The position numbers and the translations under genes were made by a program. A stretch of 64,000 bases of DNA from Neoechinorhynchus agilis (taxonomy: Eukaryota; Acanthocephala), in the NCBI GenBank assembly GCA_051530055.1, contig CM121342.1:124001-188000 (forward strand). The letters are read 5' to 3'. Numbering within the stretch: position 1 is the stretch's first letter; the number at the start of each line of letters is the position of its first letter. The notes beneath the pieces are model-generated. The model did no database searches and was not told the origin of the DNA. It worked only from the letters and a program-made list of their open reading frames with translations. Below, one piece after another: positions 44,021-54,159 of this stretch.

Positions 44021-46352
44021 TGTGTAGGATCCGAAGCCGCTTAAGAAGAGAATGGCTATAGGTGCCTCTTAACCCAATGTACTGTACCAGTGTGCTTGCA
44101 ATGCAGGATAAGATCTGGCTTGTAAAGATTGCCGGCCGAATCATGGAATCTATTTCCTTTGACGACCTCGAAGTCTACGCCTTGTTCCTTCTTCAGAGTC
44201 TAAGTAAGTCGACTCTGCACATGATCATGTCTTTTGGATATCGATGTTGAGGAGTGGTCACACATGTTCAACACATGAACTTGTGTCTCATTTGGAGCCG
44301 TGCAGTTTCAGCATGACTTTTTCTGCTTGGGATCCATTCGTGCCAACACCGAACCTACGTCCAATAATTGAAGCCGTAGCTTTACTTGTTCGACATATGA
44401 ACTGTACCGGTCTTGCCGATACCGGAAGGAGATTAAATTCCGTTCGAACATGCCATTCGTGAAACAGTCGAGCCCTTGACTTTGAGTCATTGCCTCTTTC
44501 CAGAGACTTATCAATGATCTGTGAATAGAAGAATTAATGTTTATATTGACATTCAAGCTCCCGCATTGTTCGTTGATTCCTAGACCTTCGAGGAACTTAT
44601 TAATTTGCGTTACCTCCTTTGAGACATTGACAAGGCCATTAAACCGGGCCAGCACTTTTTGAACGGAATTAAAGCGCATCGCCATGATTTCGTTGTAGAT
44701 TGATCGATAACCCAGACAGTGGTAGGTGAAACGCACCGTCCGAAACGTGTCGGGCAGCTGCAATATGCTCTTAAGCCGCGTTCTCCACATAATATCGATC
44801 TTAGTGAAATCAGTGGGCGAAAAGCCCCAAGCGGCGGCGATTTTTCCAACATATACGGGGCCTGCGTAGTCGTTTATTAAATGTGCCGATTGCGTTCGGT
44901 GCAACTGCGCATCTTTGACCTCATTAAAGAGCCTGCCCAGTTCAAGTGAAGCCTGTTCAAACGACGTGTTTTTCCACGGGTGACCTCCGAGATATTTCAC
45001 AGGTTCCCCTTCAATGACTGGGCTAACAGGACTACCGGATATGTGTATTGTCGCTTTGTATTTGATGCAAAGTTTGCCATTGTTATACGTGTGGCTATAG
45101 TGGCGACATTTTTCGACAGACAGCGAAGGTTCCTTTCGTTGCAGTCCGCTTACAATCATATCGACCATCACTATAAGATTTGAGTCGTTGTCCGCCAAAA
45201 AGAGGACATCGTCGGCATACACAAGGTGGGAAAGAGATAAATCATTCCGGAGCTTGCACCCTAACTGTGAATTCGACAGGTCGTCGAGGATATCGTCCAT
45301 TATTAAAGCAAATAAAGGGGGTGAAAGAGGATCACCCTGTTTGACACCTATGCTAAAACGGTTCGGTACTGACTGTGGCTGACCGTTCACCTTGATGCGA
45401 GTGTAACCAGAAGAATGAGACGCCATTATATATCTGCGTAGATACTCCGGGCAATTCTTACTGCGGAGTGCAGAATCGAGGGCACAGTGAGCGACAGTAT
45501 CAAAGGCGGACGTAATGTCGAGTACTGCTACTGAGAGTGGTACTTTACGGGCACGACATTGCCGGATAGCAGCCTTTATAATACGAAGGTTGCAGGAACA
45601 TGCAGAAGGGTCAAACGCGGCCTGGCCTTCGTTCAGTTTGCAGGATTCCTTCAATCGTTTCAGCAGGACGCGATGAAGTATACGCACGATCAGCGACGAG
45701 ATAGTGATCGGCTTCCATCCACCTATCGACTTAAATTTGTGGGAAGAAGCGTTTGATTTTGGGATCATTATTGTTTTGGACTCGTGAAGTGGGTCGGGAG
45801 GAAACCCGCTGTGTATTATAGTGCTTAGCAAAACAGTCATGCCACATAGCGTTGGGTCAAAGGCTCTAATCTGTCGTAATGTTATCTTGTGATGACCTGC
45901 TGCAGAAGATTTAATTCTTTTAATTGCTTGTTCAATCTCGTGAGACGTTATTAGTTGGAAGGATTGTGAAAGGTGACTTCGGCAGGATTTAAAGCGCATT
46001 CTCTCTGTTGAGAACCCTTAAACGTCTCTTTAGCTAGCTTCACGGTGTCCGAAAAGTACAGCGCTCTATTTCGTTTTGCGTTGATTGAACGTGCATGGTT
46101 TTTAGTTAAACCGAGGCAACGAACGCATGGAAAGAGGCCATTTTTGTCTTCCCATAGAGTAAAGACATTTGAAGTGGCACCAGTACACATGACTCTTCGG
46201 ATGCTTGCAATCGTTGTTATAAATAACGAAGTCGCAATGATAGACCGCTGAGGCGGCGAAAAGAACAAACCAATTAGAGATAACCTGCCCTTTTTCGAGT
46301 GCCTCGAAAATTTCCTGAATAGGTGTGTTGCTGCTAAATTGTATTTTATCAA
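44021..46352 (-). mobile_element. R2-like element D, long RT frame
   Basis: The N-terminal part (46,352-45,951) holds a Cys/His region ending GLFPCVRCLGL and RNRALYFSDTVKL. A frameshift near 45,970 leads into a 563-residue frame. After a stop inside the knuckle (44,308) the knuckle and KPDLIL (about 44,113) follow. An internal deletion then joins the late tail (LRGTYSHSLLKRL, about 44,070), and element C begins. The 5' end is cut by a LINE on the other strand near 46,350. Confidence 0.85.
44308..45999 (-). CDS. R2-like reverse transcriptase and thumb (563 residues)
   Basis: It contains AFDPTLCGMTVLL, GGWKPITISSL, LDITSAFDTVAH, the block KQGDPLSPPLF, an intact catalytic SHLVYADDVLFLAD, SLSVEKC, a HLINDYAGP thumb block and FRYRQ, ending at a stop within the zinc knuckle. 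The frame is long and free of stops, and the polymerase residues are all present. RLE function is lost through the stop and the downstream deletion. The first Met is internal to the original protein. Confidence 0.85.
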   Translation of the reverse strand: MRFKSCRSHLSQSFQLITSHEIEQAIKRIKSSAAGHHKITLRQIRAFDPTLCGMTVLLSTIIHSGFPPDPLHESKTIMIPKSNASSHKFKSIGGWKPITISSLIVRILHRVLLKRLKESCKLNEGQAAFDPSACSCNLRIIKAAIRQCRARKVPLSVAVLDITSAFDTVAHCALDSALRSKNCPEYLRRYIMASHSSGYTRIKVNGQPQSVPNRFSIGVKQGDPLSPPLFALIMDDILDDLSNSQLGCKLRNDLSLSHLVYADDVLFLADNDSNLIVMVDMIVSGLQRKEPSLSVEKCRHYSHTYNNGKLCIKYKATIHISGSPVSPVIEGEPVKYLGGHPWKNTSFEQASLELGRLFNEVKDAQLHRTQSAHLINDYAGPVYVGKIAAAWGFSPTDFTKIDIMWRTRLKSILQLPDTFRTVRFTYHCLGYRSIYNEIMAMRFNSVQKVLARFNGLVNVSKEVTQINKFLEGLGINEQCGSLNVNININSSIHRSLISLWKEAMTQSQGLDCFTNGMFERNLISFRYRQDRYSSYVEQVKLRLQLLDVGSVLARMDPKQKKSC

Positions 46353-47240
46353 GCGCTTGCGTTTCCTCGGAGTCAGCCCACGCGATCTAGCACATTTCTA
46401 TTGGTCCGTTGTGGTCCCTGCAATCTCATATGCATACCCAACCTTTTGCAATTTATCCACCCATCAACTGCGCTTGCTTTCCTCCTTAAATAAGCAAGCC
46501 TGCAAAATTTGCTCCAAGGACCTCCCACCAATCGAAGAACACCTTTCCAAAATCTTCGATAAATACATGACCTCCCTGCGTTCCCTTCCATGTAAATTTC
46601 TCCCGTTCATCTCGCCAAGGGAACCTGTCCGAAATATGCGATGTCCGAACAGATTCAATCCGCCTCTCCCTCGCACCACACTATATAAAAAGTAATTTTT
46701 TGCCATCGCACAATCAACCCATGAGTCTACGGCCTGAATCGGAGGAGAGACTCATGCACATGCGGCGACTTGCAGCTCTTCCGAGTTACTCTCTCAATCA
46801 AACAGCACTTGGTATTTATTTTCAGAGGTGCGCCCTTAGAAACACCTCTCTCTAATCTTTCAAAAGCGCTCAAAGCGCCTCACATTTCTCCTTTTCTCAC
46901 ACTTACAACACTCGTAGCCCCAACATTTTCCATCCTTCAGTTCCTCGCACAAATCTGTACCTCCGCTCTTTTTTCCTCACTGCTCAATCCTCCAAATGCG
47001 AATTGATTTAGAGGAAAGAACAAAAGACAACAACTACAAATTAAACCAACCAAAATCGAACAAATCAAAATTAACTAGCACACCAAAAAATCTACCAAAA
47101 AAGCGAAACAACGTTCAAGATCTGTTTGGACGTCAAAATTTAAATAATCATGAACCGGACAAAAGACACAACCCCTGCTCATTAGAGTGTTCGGAGGACC
47201 CAAAGATACATGGTTCCTTTGCTTTATTAACTCACAAATA
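46345..47240 (+). mobile_element. APE-type LINE 3' end (RT C-terminus and 3' UTR)
   Basis: A 118-residue frame (46,339-46,695) reads RDLAHFYWSVVVPAISYAYP, LNKQACKI and RFNPPLPRTT. A shifted frame adds SFSHTYNTRSPNIF and VPRTNLYLRSFF up to about 47,000. These are the C-terminal signatures of CR1/L2/jockey-type LINEs. The 3' UTR (to 47,240) ends AAATAAATAAACG, a tail like that at 12,000. It is 5'-truncated where it meets R2-like element D. Confidence 0.7.
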
Positions 47241-47289
47241 AATAAACGTGTCATTAATGTTAACTAAATGAAAAAAATTAACTAAATGA

Positions 47290-47586
47290 AAAAATTTAAA
47301 AAAAAAAAATTTAAAAAATAGAAACATATAAGGCGATTTATGCCATTCGTATTGAAGTCGAAACCCGCATTTGTTGAATTCGTAAAAAGTAACAAACGTG
47401 AAAGATCATTGAATTTGAAAACGTCAACAAAAGTCGATAACATCAATGAAATCGTCGCATGACAAAAACTCAAAAAGCTTTTCAAGTCTTACCCGCTTGC
47501 AAGTTTTTCATGCCATGGATCCACCAAGCAAGATGGGACAACGTTCAATGATGCTGTTCATTTTACACTACATCTCAACAAATCTA
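47290..47586. repeat. 455-bp satellite piece joined to a Penelope-block piece
   Basis: 47,310-47,497 matches the satellite at 36.6-38.5 kb (AACGTGAAAGATCATTGAAT, then TCTTACCCGCTT). At 47,498 it switches to sequence equal to 24,925-25,015 of the Penelope block (TGCAAGTTTTTCATGCCATG). The A-rich stretch before it (47,281-47,325) is simple sequence. Confidence 0.75.
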
Positions 47587-48300
47587 AGCCGGACGTAACT
47601 ACTCTCTTATTGGTAAACCCGTTATGGATTTAACGTGCTTTCGATATAAAAATGAGGAAAATCAAGTAGCAATAAAACGCTGCAGTCGACTCGGTTTTGC
47701 GGTATATTATTTGCTATAAATCACGGTATTTTGCATGAGCACGTGTTTTAATTTTTAAAACTGATGCGTAACTATGACAATGGATTTAATATGTTTTCGG
47801 TATAAACAACGAAAAAGCTCGAAAATAACATACAGGAAAACAGATATCAACTGCAGTGTTTTATTGCTGCAGTCAAAGTTACGCCCGCCGCTAACTCGTT
47901 GCAAAAAGCGCCATAAGTTTTAAAAATTAAAACACTTGCTCAAGCAACATCTTCCGATTTCGAGCAAATAACATCCAGGAAAACAAAAATCAACGGCAGC
48001 GTATAATTGGTGTTTCAGTTTTTTCGTTTTTACATCAAAAATATGACCTCATCTGCTCAAAAATTAGAAACCGTGCTCACGACATATCAACTTATTTTGA
48101 GCGAATAGCATACATTAAAACCAAAATCGACAGCAGTGGTTTTATTGTGCTTTAGATTTTTCGCAACGTCCGCCGCTTACTCGTTGCAAAAACGTTAAAG
48201 TTTTACTCGTTGCAAAAAAACGTCATATGTTTAATAATTAAAAAACCCGTGCTAATGCAATATCTTCTGATTTCAAGCAAATAACATACAGGAAATTGTT
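47587..48300. repeat. AT-rich satellite with a 28S-like motif, first patch
   Basis: Units contain AACA(G/T)AAATC(G/A)AC, TTTTATTGCTGCA, a TTTTTCGTTGTTTATATC phrase and a motif like CGAGTAAGCGGCGGACGTAA in one or other orientation (47,586; reverse at 47,876 and 48,172). The same family is at 53,260-54,070 and 56,156-57,180. Unit length is irregular, about 110-190 bp. No coding potential. Confidence 0.7.
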
Positions 48301-48473
48301 TTTGTGACGTCTTTCACCCAGACATTTATTTATTTAATCGAATTTTCGAGACTCGCCGGTCTCCTCTTCAGGTTTTGTAAACATCTAAAATACAATCAGG
48401 CCCTCGCTCAACATCAATTTACGTTTTGCCTCAGGACCCCTGGTCCGTCATGCCAGCGTCTATTTCTAACAAA

Positions 48474-48508
48474 CACGCGAGTAAACGGTGGACGTAAATA
48501 TGACTTTT
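48474..48508 (+). rRNA. 28S fragment just upstream of the R2 site
   Basis: ACGCGAGTAAACGGTGGACG then TAAATATGACTTT matches the end of the local 28S pseudogene (GCGCGGGTAAACGGTGGACG) and continues toward the R2 site. An R2-like 5' region follows. The left flank (48,300-48,473) is not 28S and is unassigned. Confidence 0.75.
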
Positions 48509-49518
48509 CCAAACAAACCCACAATAAAGAAGTCAGATGTTACTCCCCAATCCACCGTGGGTTGCGCTTTCTATTATAGATGACGCCAGCTGGAAATTAA
48601 CAACTCAATTCATCAGTCCGGTTATGTCACGAATGATAACCGTCGCCGATCGAAATTGATCATAACGTTGATCCTGATGAGCCCCTTGTCTGCCCTGTTT
48701 ACGCAAAGCACGCTGCCCGAAGTGAGCAACTGAATACATGCGAATTTCATGCGGTTGGAAAGACGAAGAAGAGAGTCTTCACCGATCATCTGGTCTCGGA
48801 ACACACAATTCGGCAGATTACATGGTCCTGTCTGTAGCGACTTCAAGAACAGCGAATCAAAGAGTGTTGGGCTGCACCTAAGGAAGTGAAAAACAAAGAA
48901 CGCATATAAGAAAGGCTCACGGAATATCCGAGATTACATATTTTTGCAGAGCGTGCAACATGAATGAGTACGGAAAATGCGTTAGCGCGCGTGCGCATCT
49001 AACTCAATGCGAAAAAGATCGGACAGTACGACGTGGCAACATACGCGAAGAAGCTCATTTGAAGGCCCACATTGAGCGATGGCAACCATGATCATAATTC
49101 ATAACAGGAAAGGGCCGCCCTAGTCCTCGAGCCAATAACCGAAGAAGACGAACACGAAGCCGCAATCAGCACAGTCGAGGAATCCGATGACGTACCGGGA
49201 GAGGATGCATGTCATACAGCAAAATTTATCGATCAAGCTGCGGACAATCTGAACAGCGCTTTGCACAGTTTGTGTGGAGATGGTGCAATCGAGTTGTCTA
49301 CCTCTTTGACCCGGCCTACGGACGACTACGTTGAAGAAAACCCACCCTCTGACCAAGAATCACCTGGCTTTGCAGGTAACGTAAAACCGGCCGGCCATGA
49401 AAGTTCCATGATGAGTACGCTATAGTCTTGTTCGGCGAGTGAATGCGATCATTATGCACTTGACTGTATTGTCGAGCCAACATTTTTTACTGTTGCCGAA
49501 CCGTACGAGTTTGTTACC

Positions 49519-49998
49519 GTGGTTCTCGGTAAAGAGGATTTACATCCTCGACAGCGCAGTCACCTCGAGAACGAGGGACGTGTCTTAAGACACAAAGAAG
49601 GTCCACCGAATGGTGATTTTGTGGATGCGGCAGCGTCGCGGTATGAACAGTACTTGTGCTGCCTGCGTAGCACTGAAGTGCCTACTACCTCCAGAGCGAG
49701 GGAGATGGGCCTGAGGATCATTAAGCTGAGCAGAGGTCCTCGTCAGTTACTCTGTGCGATCGCTTACCATGTACTAGGTAACCCTTCGTTATGGAGAAAG
49801 GTATCTTCGAAGACCTTAACGGAGGTACAGAGCAACATGGAGTACTATCAAAACGTTGCACTTAGCGTCTCGGACGCGAATGTACTACTGGAAGTTCACC
49901 TCGGTGCTGCTGCCGCAGCATACTCCTGCGATTTCACGGTCAACACCCCCTTCGATAAGAATGAACGGCGAATCTTTTGTGTCGCACGGTGCGCTTGA
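49519..49998 (+). CDS. R2-like N-terminal domain (159 residues)
   Basis: This frame gives the cleanest view of the family's N-terminal region: LHPRQRSHLENEGRVLRH (about residues 6-23), AASRYEQYLCCLRS, PTTSRAREMGLRIIKLSRGP, IAYHVLGNPSLWRKV, YYQNVALSVSDAN and a Cys region starting YSCDF. Its last few residues are out-of-frame RT sequence created by the deletion junction. Function is unknown; RNA or target-DNA binding is likely by position. Confidence 0.7.
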   Translation: MVLGKEDLHPRQRSHLENEGRVLRHKEGPPNGDFVDAAASRYEQYLCCLRSTEVPTTSRAREMGLRIIKLSRGPRQLLCAIAYHVLGNPSLWRKVSSKTLTEVQSNMEYYQNVALSVSDANVLLEVHLGAAAAAYSCDFTVNTPFDKNERRIFCVARCA

Positions 49999-51169
49999 GA
50001 AACCACTTCGTAACACTATCTTAGCAGATATGTGATGAACACATTCCGCGGAAGCCGTACGAGGATCCACATGTCTAATTCGAGGCCCTCAGATCCCATC
50101 AGGCTCCTAAGAGGAGTGAAGCAAGGAGACCCCGCTATCCCCATTGCTATTCGCGATTTGCGTCGACGAGGCACTGCAAGAGGTTCGCAATCTTCATGGA
50201 CGATGTCCTTCTACTGGCGGATGATTACGCGAACGTCCAAAAATTATTGACATTCTTCAAGTTAAGCTCAAAGAGAACATGCTCTTTCTGAGCCCAGAAA
50301 AATGTCAAACATATCGGCAAAGCACTAGAGGGAGAAAGTTGGTGGTGGACATAAGTCCGGTATCCGCATAAACGGAGTCGTACTCAAAGCCATCATCGAA
50401 GGCGATCCAGTGAAGTACCTAGGCGGCACTCAGTGGAAGGAGACCACACTAGATGAAGCGAAAAGCGCACTGGAAAACCTTTTTGCCGTTGCTAGTAGCG
50501 CCCTTGTGTCGCCCACACAAGCAGCGCATTTATTAAATGATTACGCGGTGCCATCCCTGTTGGCTAAGCTCGAGCCCGCGGATGAGACCGTCCACGAACC
50601 TGAGACGTATCGACGAGCTGTGGAGATCTAAATTGAAGAACCTCCCCAAGCTTCCGAGGAATCTCAGCGATGGCGCATTTTATGTGCCACTCTCAAAAGG
50701 TGGTCTAGGATTCAGAAGCCTGGAGCAGGAAGTGCAGTGCACACGGTTCAAATCTTTGAGAGCAGTTTTGGATAAATTCGGAAGCGCCATTGATCTCCGC
50801 AAAAAGATCGGTTCACTAACGGACCACCTCAAAAAGCTAAGTGACCAACACGAGCTTAGTCAGTAAATTCACGCGGAATATTCCAAACGTAAAGACGCGA
50901 CGAAGCAAACGCATGGTCATGAGTGCTTTACGGACGGGCTCGTTGACCGAAATCTTATATCGTTTCGGTATAGACAAGCTCGGTACAACTCTTACGTAAA
51001 GCACGTAAAGCTTCGGCTTCAGCTCTTAGAGGTTGGTTCAGTCCTTAACCGAATGGACCATCAACGTGGCAAGTCGTGTCGGCGTTGTAGCGAGAAGGTC
51101 GAATCCTCTTCTCATGTGCTCAATGGATATGAATACACCTTAGCCATAATGACTCGGCGCCATGACAGC
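49980..51169 (+). repeat. Inverted-pair arm 2 (element C segment)
   Basis: Opposite-strand match of 42,155-43,335. Homology begins at GTGTCGCACGGTGCGC and ends at GGCG(C)CATGACAG. A few small differences (for example AGGGAGAAAGTT near 50,330) show that some time has passed since duplication. Confidence 0.9.
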
Positions 51170-51590
51170 CAATGTTTGTGATGTTCGCAGCTGCCGAAGC
51201 ACACTCGTGTGATTTTACGGTTCACGCCCTTTTTATGAGCAAGAAAGCCGAATCTTTTGCTCCAGTTTTCAGAAGATACGTATACAATATCCGATCTGAT
51301 GCTTCAGGCACCTACCCATGTGTTAAATGTCGATGTTTGAATATATTTCAAGATCGGGAGCAAGAGGCGACGCAGCAGAACCCTGTACTTCGCGAACATC
51401 TTAAGGCTTGCGGCCGATGTGCTCTAAGATGGAGAACGAAGAGAGTGTCGATTGAACATTAATACAACAGTATATTACTGTCGCACATTATTCGAATGGG
51501 TTATCGGGACAACTGAACGCAGATTTGGCAAGTGAAAAAAACGAAATATTCTCGAGGTATCGGGTGGCAGAAGGGAATCAACGCCTACCT
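51170..51590 (+). mobile_element. R2-like N-terminal Cys-region fragment
   Basis: A 96-residue frame (51,172-51,462) has AAAEAHSCDFTVHALF, TYPCVKCRCLNIF and a LKACGRC end. It is a close copy of 35,893-36,290, including the non-coding tail. The Cys pattern (CVKC here, CVRR there) is better kept in this copy. It is fused abruptly to the end of element C. Confidence 0.7.
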
Positions 51591-52090
51591 TCCGTGTGGT
51601 CAATTACCCTAGTAGGTGGCAGGGAAGCGCAAAGCGAGTTCTAGCGTATGAATCATACGCCACAGTCGATACGCAGGTGTGAAGGGGCATCTCTTTAATC
51701 GAGTTGACTGTGCTTGCGGTGATCGAGGCGTATGAAAGCGTGGTGGATGAACTTAGTAACAAAAACCTCCATCTAAGGTACAGAAGTTTTTTTGAGATTT
51801 AGAGAGACATTCTCCATCGATCAGATGGATCTATTAATTGGGGGAGAATACGCTTCCAATAACTTTCAACAAATTACTCACCTTTATTGAGGCTCTAAGA
51901 CGTAGTCACGGCTCCTCGTTACAAAGGTAAAAATAAACCACCAGCTCCAAATTCGCTCAATTAATCAGCGAACAATACAGAACGACACAGGAACATGAAG
52001 GTAGCTATAGGAAAAAGACGGCGATTTACAATGTACAAAAAACAGAAGTATTCTAGCCCGTGTAATTATTTGGTGCGCGTTTAAATTAGC
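51590..52090 (+). mobile_element. R-element 5' fragment, plus copy
   Basis: It shares CAGGGAAGCGCA, GAATCATACGCCACAGTC and the end AATTATTTGGTGCGCGTTTA with 13,826-14,250. The N-terminal coding region is degraded (YESVVDEL...HLRYRSFF-like). Confidence 0.62.
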
Positions 52091-52420
52091 TGCAGAACAT
52101 CAGCAAATTAACCAAAAAGGAGTACGAAAGCCAAGTCGAGCAAAATGTTTGTTTTCCAGAAGTTTTTACCGAAAATTTATTAAAACAGTCAAAATGCTGA
52201 GTCAATGACTGAAGCAAATTTACATTGCAATGCGGATTTAAGAACCTGGGCATGCACAAAGAACTGTCTGCCCAAAAGCCCACAGCAACGGCTAGACATA
52301 GCATATAAGCTATGACGCCAAGAAGCGCACGTCGATGACACCATGTAAAGCTCTCGGCGCAATCGGGAAGAATAGGGTAGTGATTGCAGCTCTTATGCCT
52401 TTTCCCGCACTATGACAGGG
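52091..52420. other. Unassigned, possible 3' flank of an RTE-like LINE
   Basis: No gene, rRNA piece or known repeat is seen. It lies just past the C-terminal end of the RTE-like element on the minus strand, so part of it may be that element's 3' UTR. Confidence 0.35.
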
Positions 52421-53240
52421 TCGGCAAAATTCAATTATGCTCTCCACTTCATACCGCCAAGGGCTACGTCCGATCGGAGGCCTTTTTGGTTCAAGTTAGC
52501 GTTGAGTATGTCGAACCATCGCTGCTTCGGGCGTTCTTTCCATCGACAGACTTCTACACCAGTTTTGGCGATTGTGCCTGGGTTCGCCCTCATAACATGA
52601 CCGAACCGTCGTAGGCATGATTGCTGCATTTTACTGGTGATGGCTGCGCCAGTCGGCATTAAGTATGCTTCGTTATCGGGAAACAGTCTGCGCCGCATAA
52701 GGTTACGGGACTGATCACTGCTCGTTAAATCTTGGACTTCAAACTCTTCTTTATTCGGCGATCACAAAGGACGCCTGTCGTAGTTATCCATTTGTCCCAG
52801 GCGGCTGATATTCCCGCCGACAGCTCTCATTCGAGATCACCATCCGCAGATATTACTGAGCCTAAGTATTTAAACTTCATCCGTTTGGTATGTTCCTCAT
52901 TGATGGAAATAGCAGCTAGACCGTTTTCATCGTTTGCCAAGGATTCTGTTTTGTCCAAGTTTACCCGTAGCCCATGCCTCGCAAGTATATCACTCCATTC
53001 TTATGCCAACTTTGTTAATTCCGTTCTATCGTTCGATGCAAGGAGAATGCCATCAGCACATAGTAGCGTATATGGCACAGAGCGTTGGATATCGCGGGTT
53101 ATCGAATGCATAACTAATATGAACAGAAGTGGGGAGAGGGCACTTCCTTGGTGGACGTCTACAAATATTTCGAATGGTTCGGATATTCCAGCTGCACATT
53201 TCAACCTGCTATTTGGAGTCCTCCTGGTAAAGAATTTGGA
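52421..53240 (-). mobile_element. RTE-like LINE fragment (RT core to C-terminus)
   Basis: Minus-strand frames: HQGSALSPLLFILVM (about 53,150), the catalytic block degraded to LCADGILLAS (about 53,070), LRVNLDKTE, MKFKYLGSVIS, then a C-terminal frame (52,698-52,435) with RRFGHVMRA, WKERPKQRWFDILNANL and LGGMKWRA. The combination is typical of a nematode-type RTE-related LINE. YADD is CADG, so it is dead. It lacks the endonuclease and RT start. Confidence 0.78.
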
Positions 53241-53259
53241 TACACTTGATTAAATTTTC

Positions 53260-54070
53260 CAGGATTAGATGTTTTCTGATTTTGAGAAAATAACTAACAG
53301 AAATACAGAAATCGACTGCAGTGTTTTATTGCTGCATTAGTTTTTTCGTTGCTTATATTGAAAACATGACGTCATCAGTTCAAAAATTAAAACACGTGCT
53401 CGTGCAATATCTTCGAATTTTTAGAAAATAACAAACAGAAAAACAGAAATCGACTGCAGTTTATCAGCGCTTTCTTAAGCTTTTTCGTTGTTTATATCGA
53501 AAACATCCGTTTCAATATGCAGAGACCGAATCGGTACATTGCCTTTCGCGTACTTGTGTCTAGTCATTAACCGTGGTTGTGGCCATTGTAAATTTTTTGA
53601 GGAGACCCTGTTCAGAGGAGGAGCCCGTTCCTCCGTCTTTGCGACCAACGCAGGACATCTCGTTGTCGTTTTTGGGTTCATGGGACATGTCTTCAATACT
53701 GCGTATCTCGCATGACAACGAATTCGCATCAATTGCTTCACCAGTCCCATTGTTTGTACACCAATGCCAACATTCTAATCGGCTTGTTATTCAAAATATG
53801 AATTCACTTTTCCTTGAACTTTGTATAAGCAGCCATGCTCACCTTGTCAATCAAGATGCTTGTCTCAGGCCTACTCCGTTTAGCCGTGCATTCATCCCTC
53901 AATTTACCTTCAATATCTATACATTTATTCTTTAAATATTTTGTCGTTTGTCAGACTCCATGATGCAGACTTCCGCTGGTCAGCAAGCATGGAAACCGGT
54001 TACGACTGCAGATTTTTAGTGCCGCTTTAGCATTTTCGTTATTTATATCCAAAAAATGGGACGCCCAAAA
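53260..54070. repeat. AT-rich satellite, second patch, with a 430-bp interruption
   Basis: 53,280-53,510 carries two units with ACAGAAATCGACTGCAGT and ACATGACGTCATCAGTTC; 53,990-54,070 carries another partial unit. The stretch 53,520-53,950 between them is unassigned. It has overlapping frames of up to 120 residues on the plus strand and 91 on the minus strand with no recognised domain. Confidence 0.65.
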
Positions 54071-54159
54071 CTCCTTTACAATAAAAGAAGTGTCCGGTTG
54101 TTGTATGTGTAAATGAAAAAGTTGCTTTCAAAAAAAGTAATCAATTTCCCAAATAATAA

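Larger units (their letters stand above)
48509..51169 (+). mobile_element. R2-like element C, second copy, internally deleted
   Basis: After the 28S piece come a 5' UTR (to about 48,930), an N-terminal finger CRAC...SARAHLTQC of the CX2CX13HX3C form (about 48,945-49,010) and an acidic stretch. A 159-residue frame with LHPRQRSHLE, PTTSRARE and AAAAAYSCDFTV (49,519-49,998) follows. Near 49,978 it jumps into the RT after the metal-binding block, losing about 1 kb. The RT end, thumb (50,410-50,866) and knuckle CRRC...HVLNG (about 51,090) follow, and it stops near 51,169. Confidence 0.82.

Noticed and set aside
48304-48579. 91-residue plus-strand ORF
   Set aside because: Its middle part is the 28S target fragment, so it is a chance frame over a junction.
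48660-48720. CTGATGAG followed by a stem-like stretch, a possible hammerhead ribozyme
   Set aside because: The required GAAA after stem II and a matching stem III were not found. An HDV-like fold at the R2 5' end remains possible but could not be drawn by hand.
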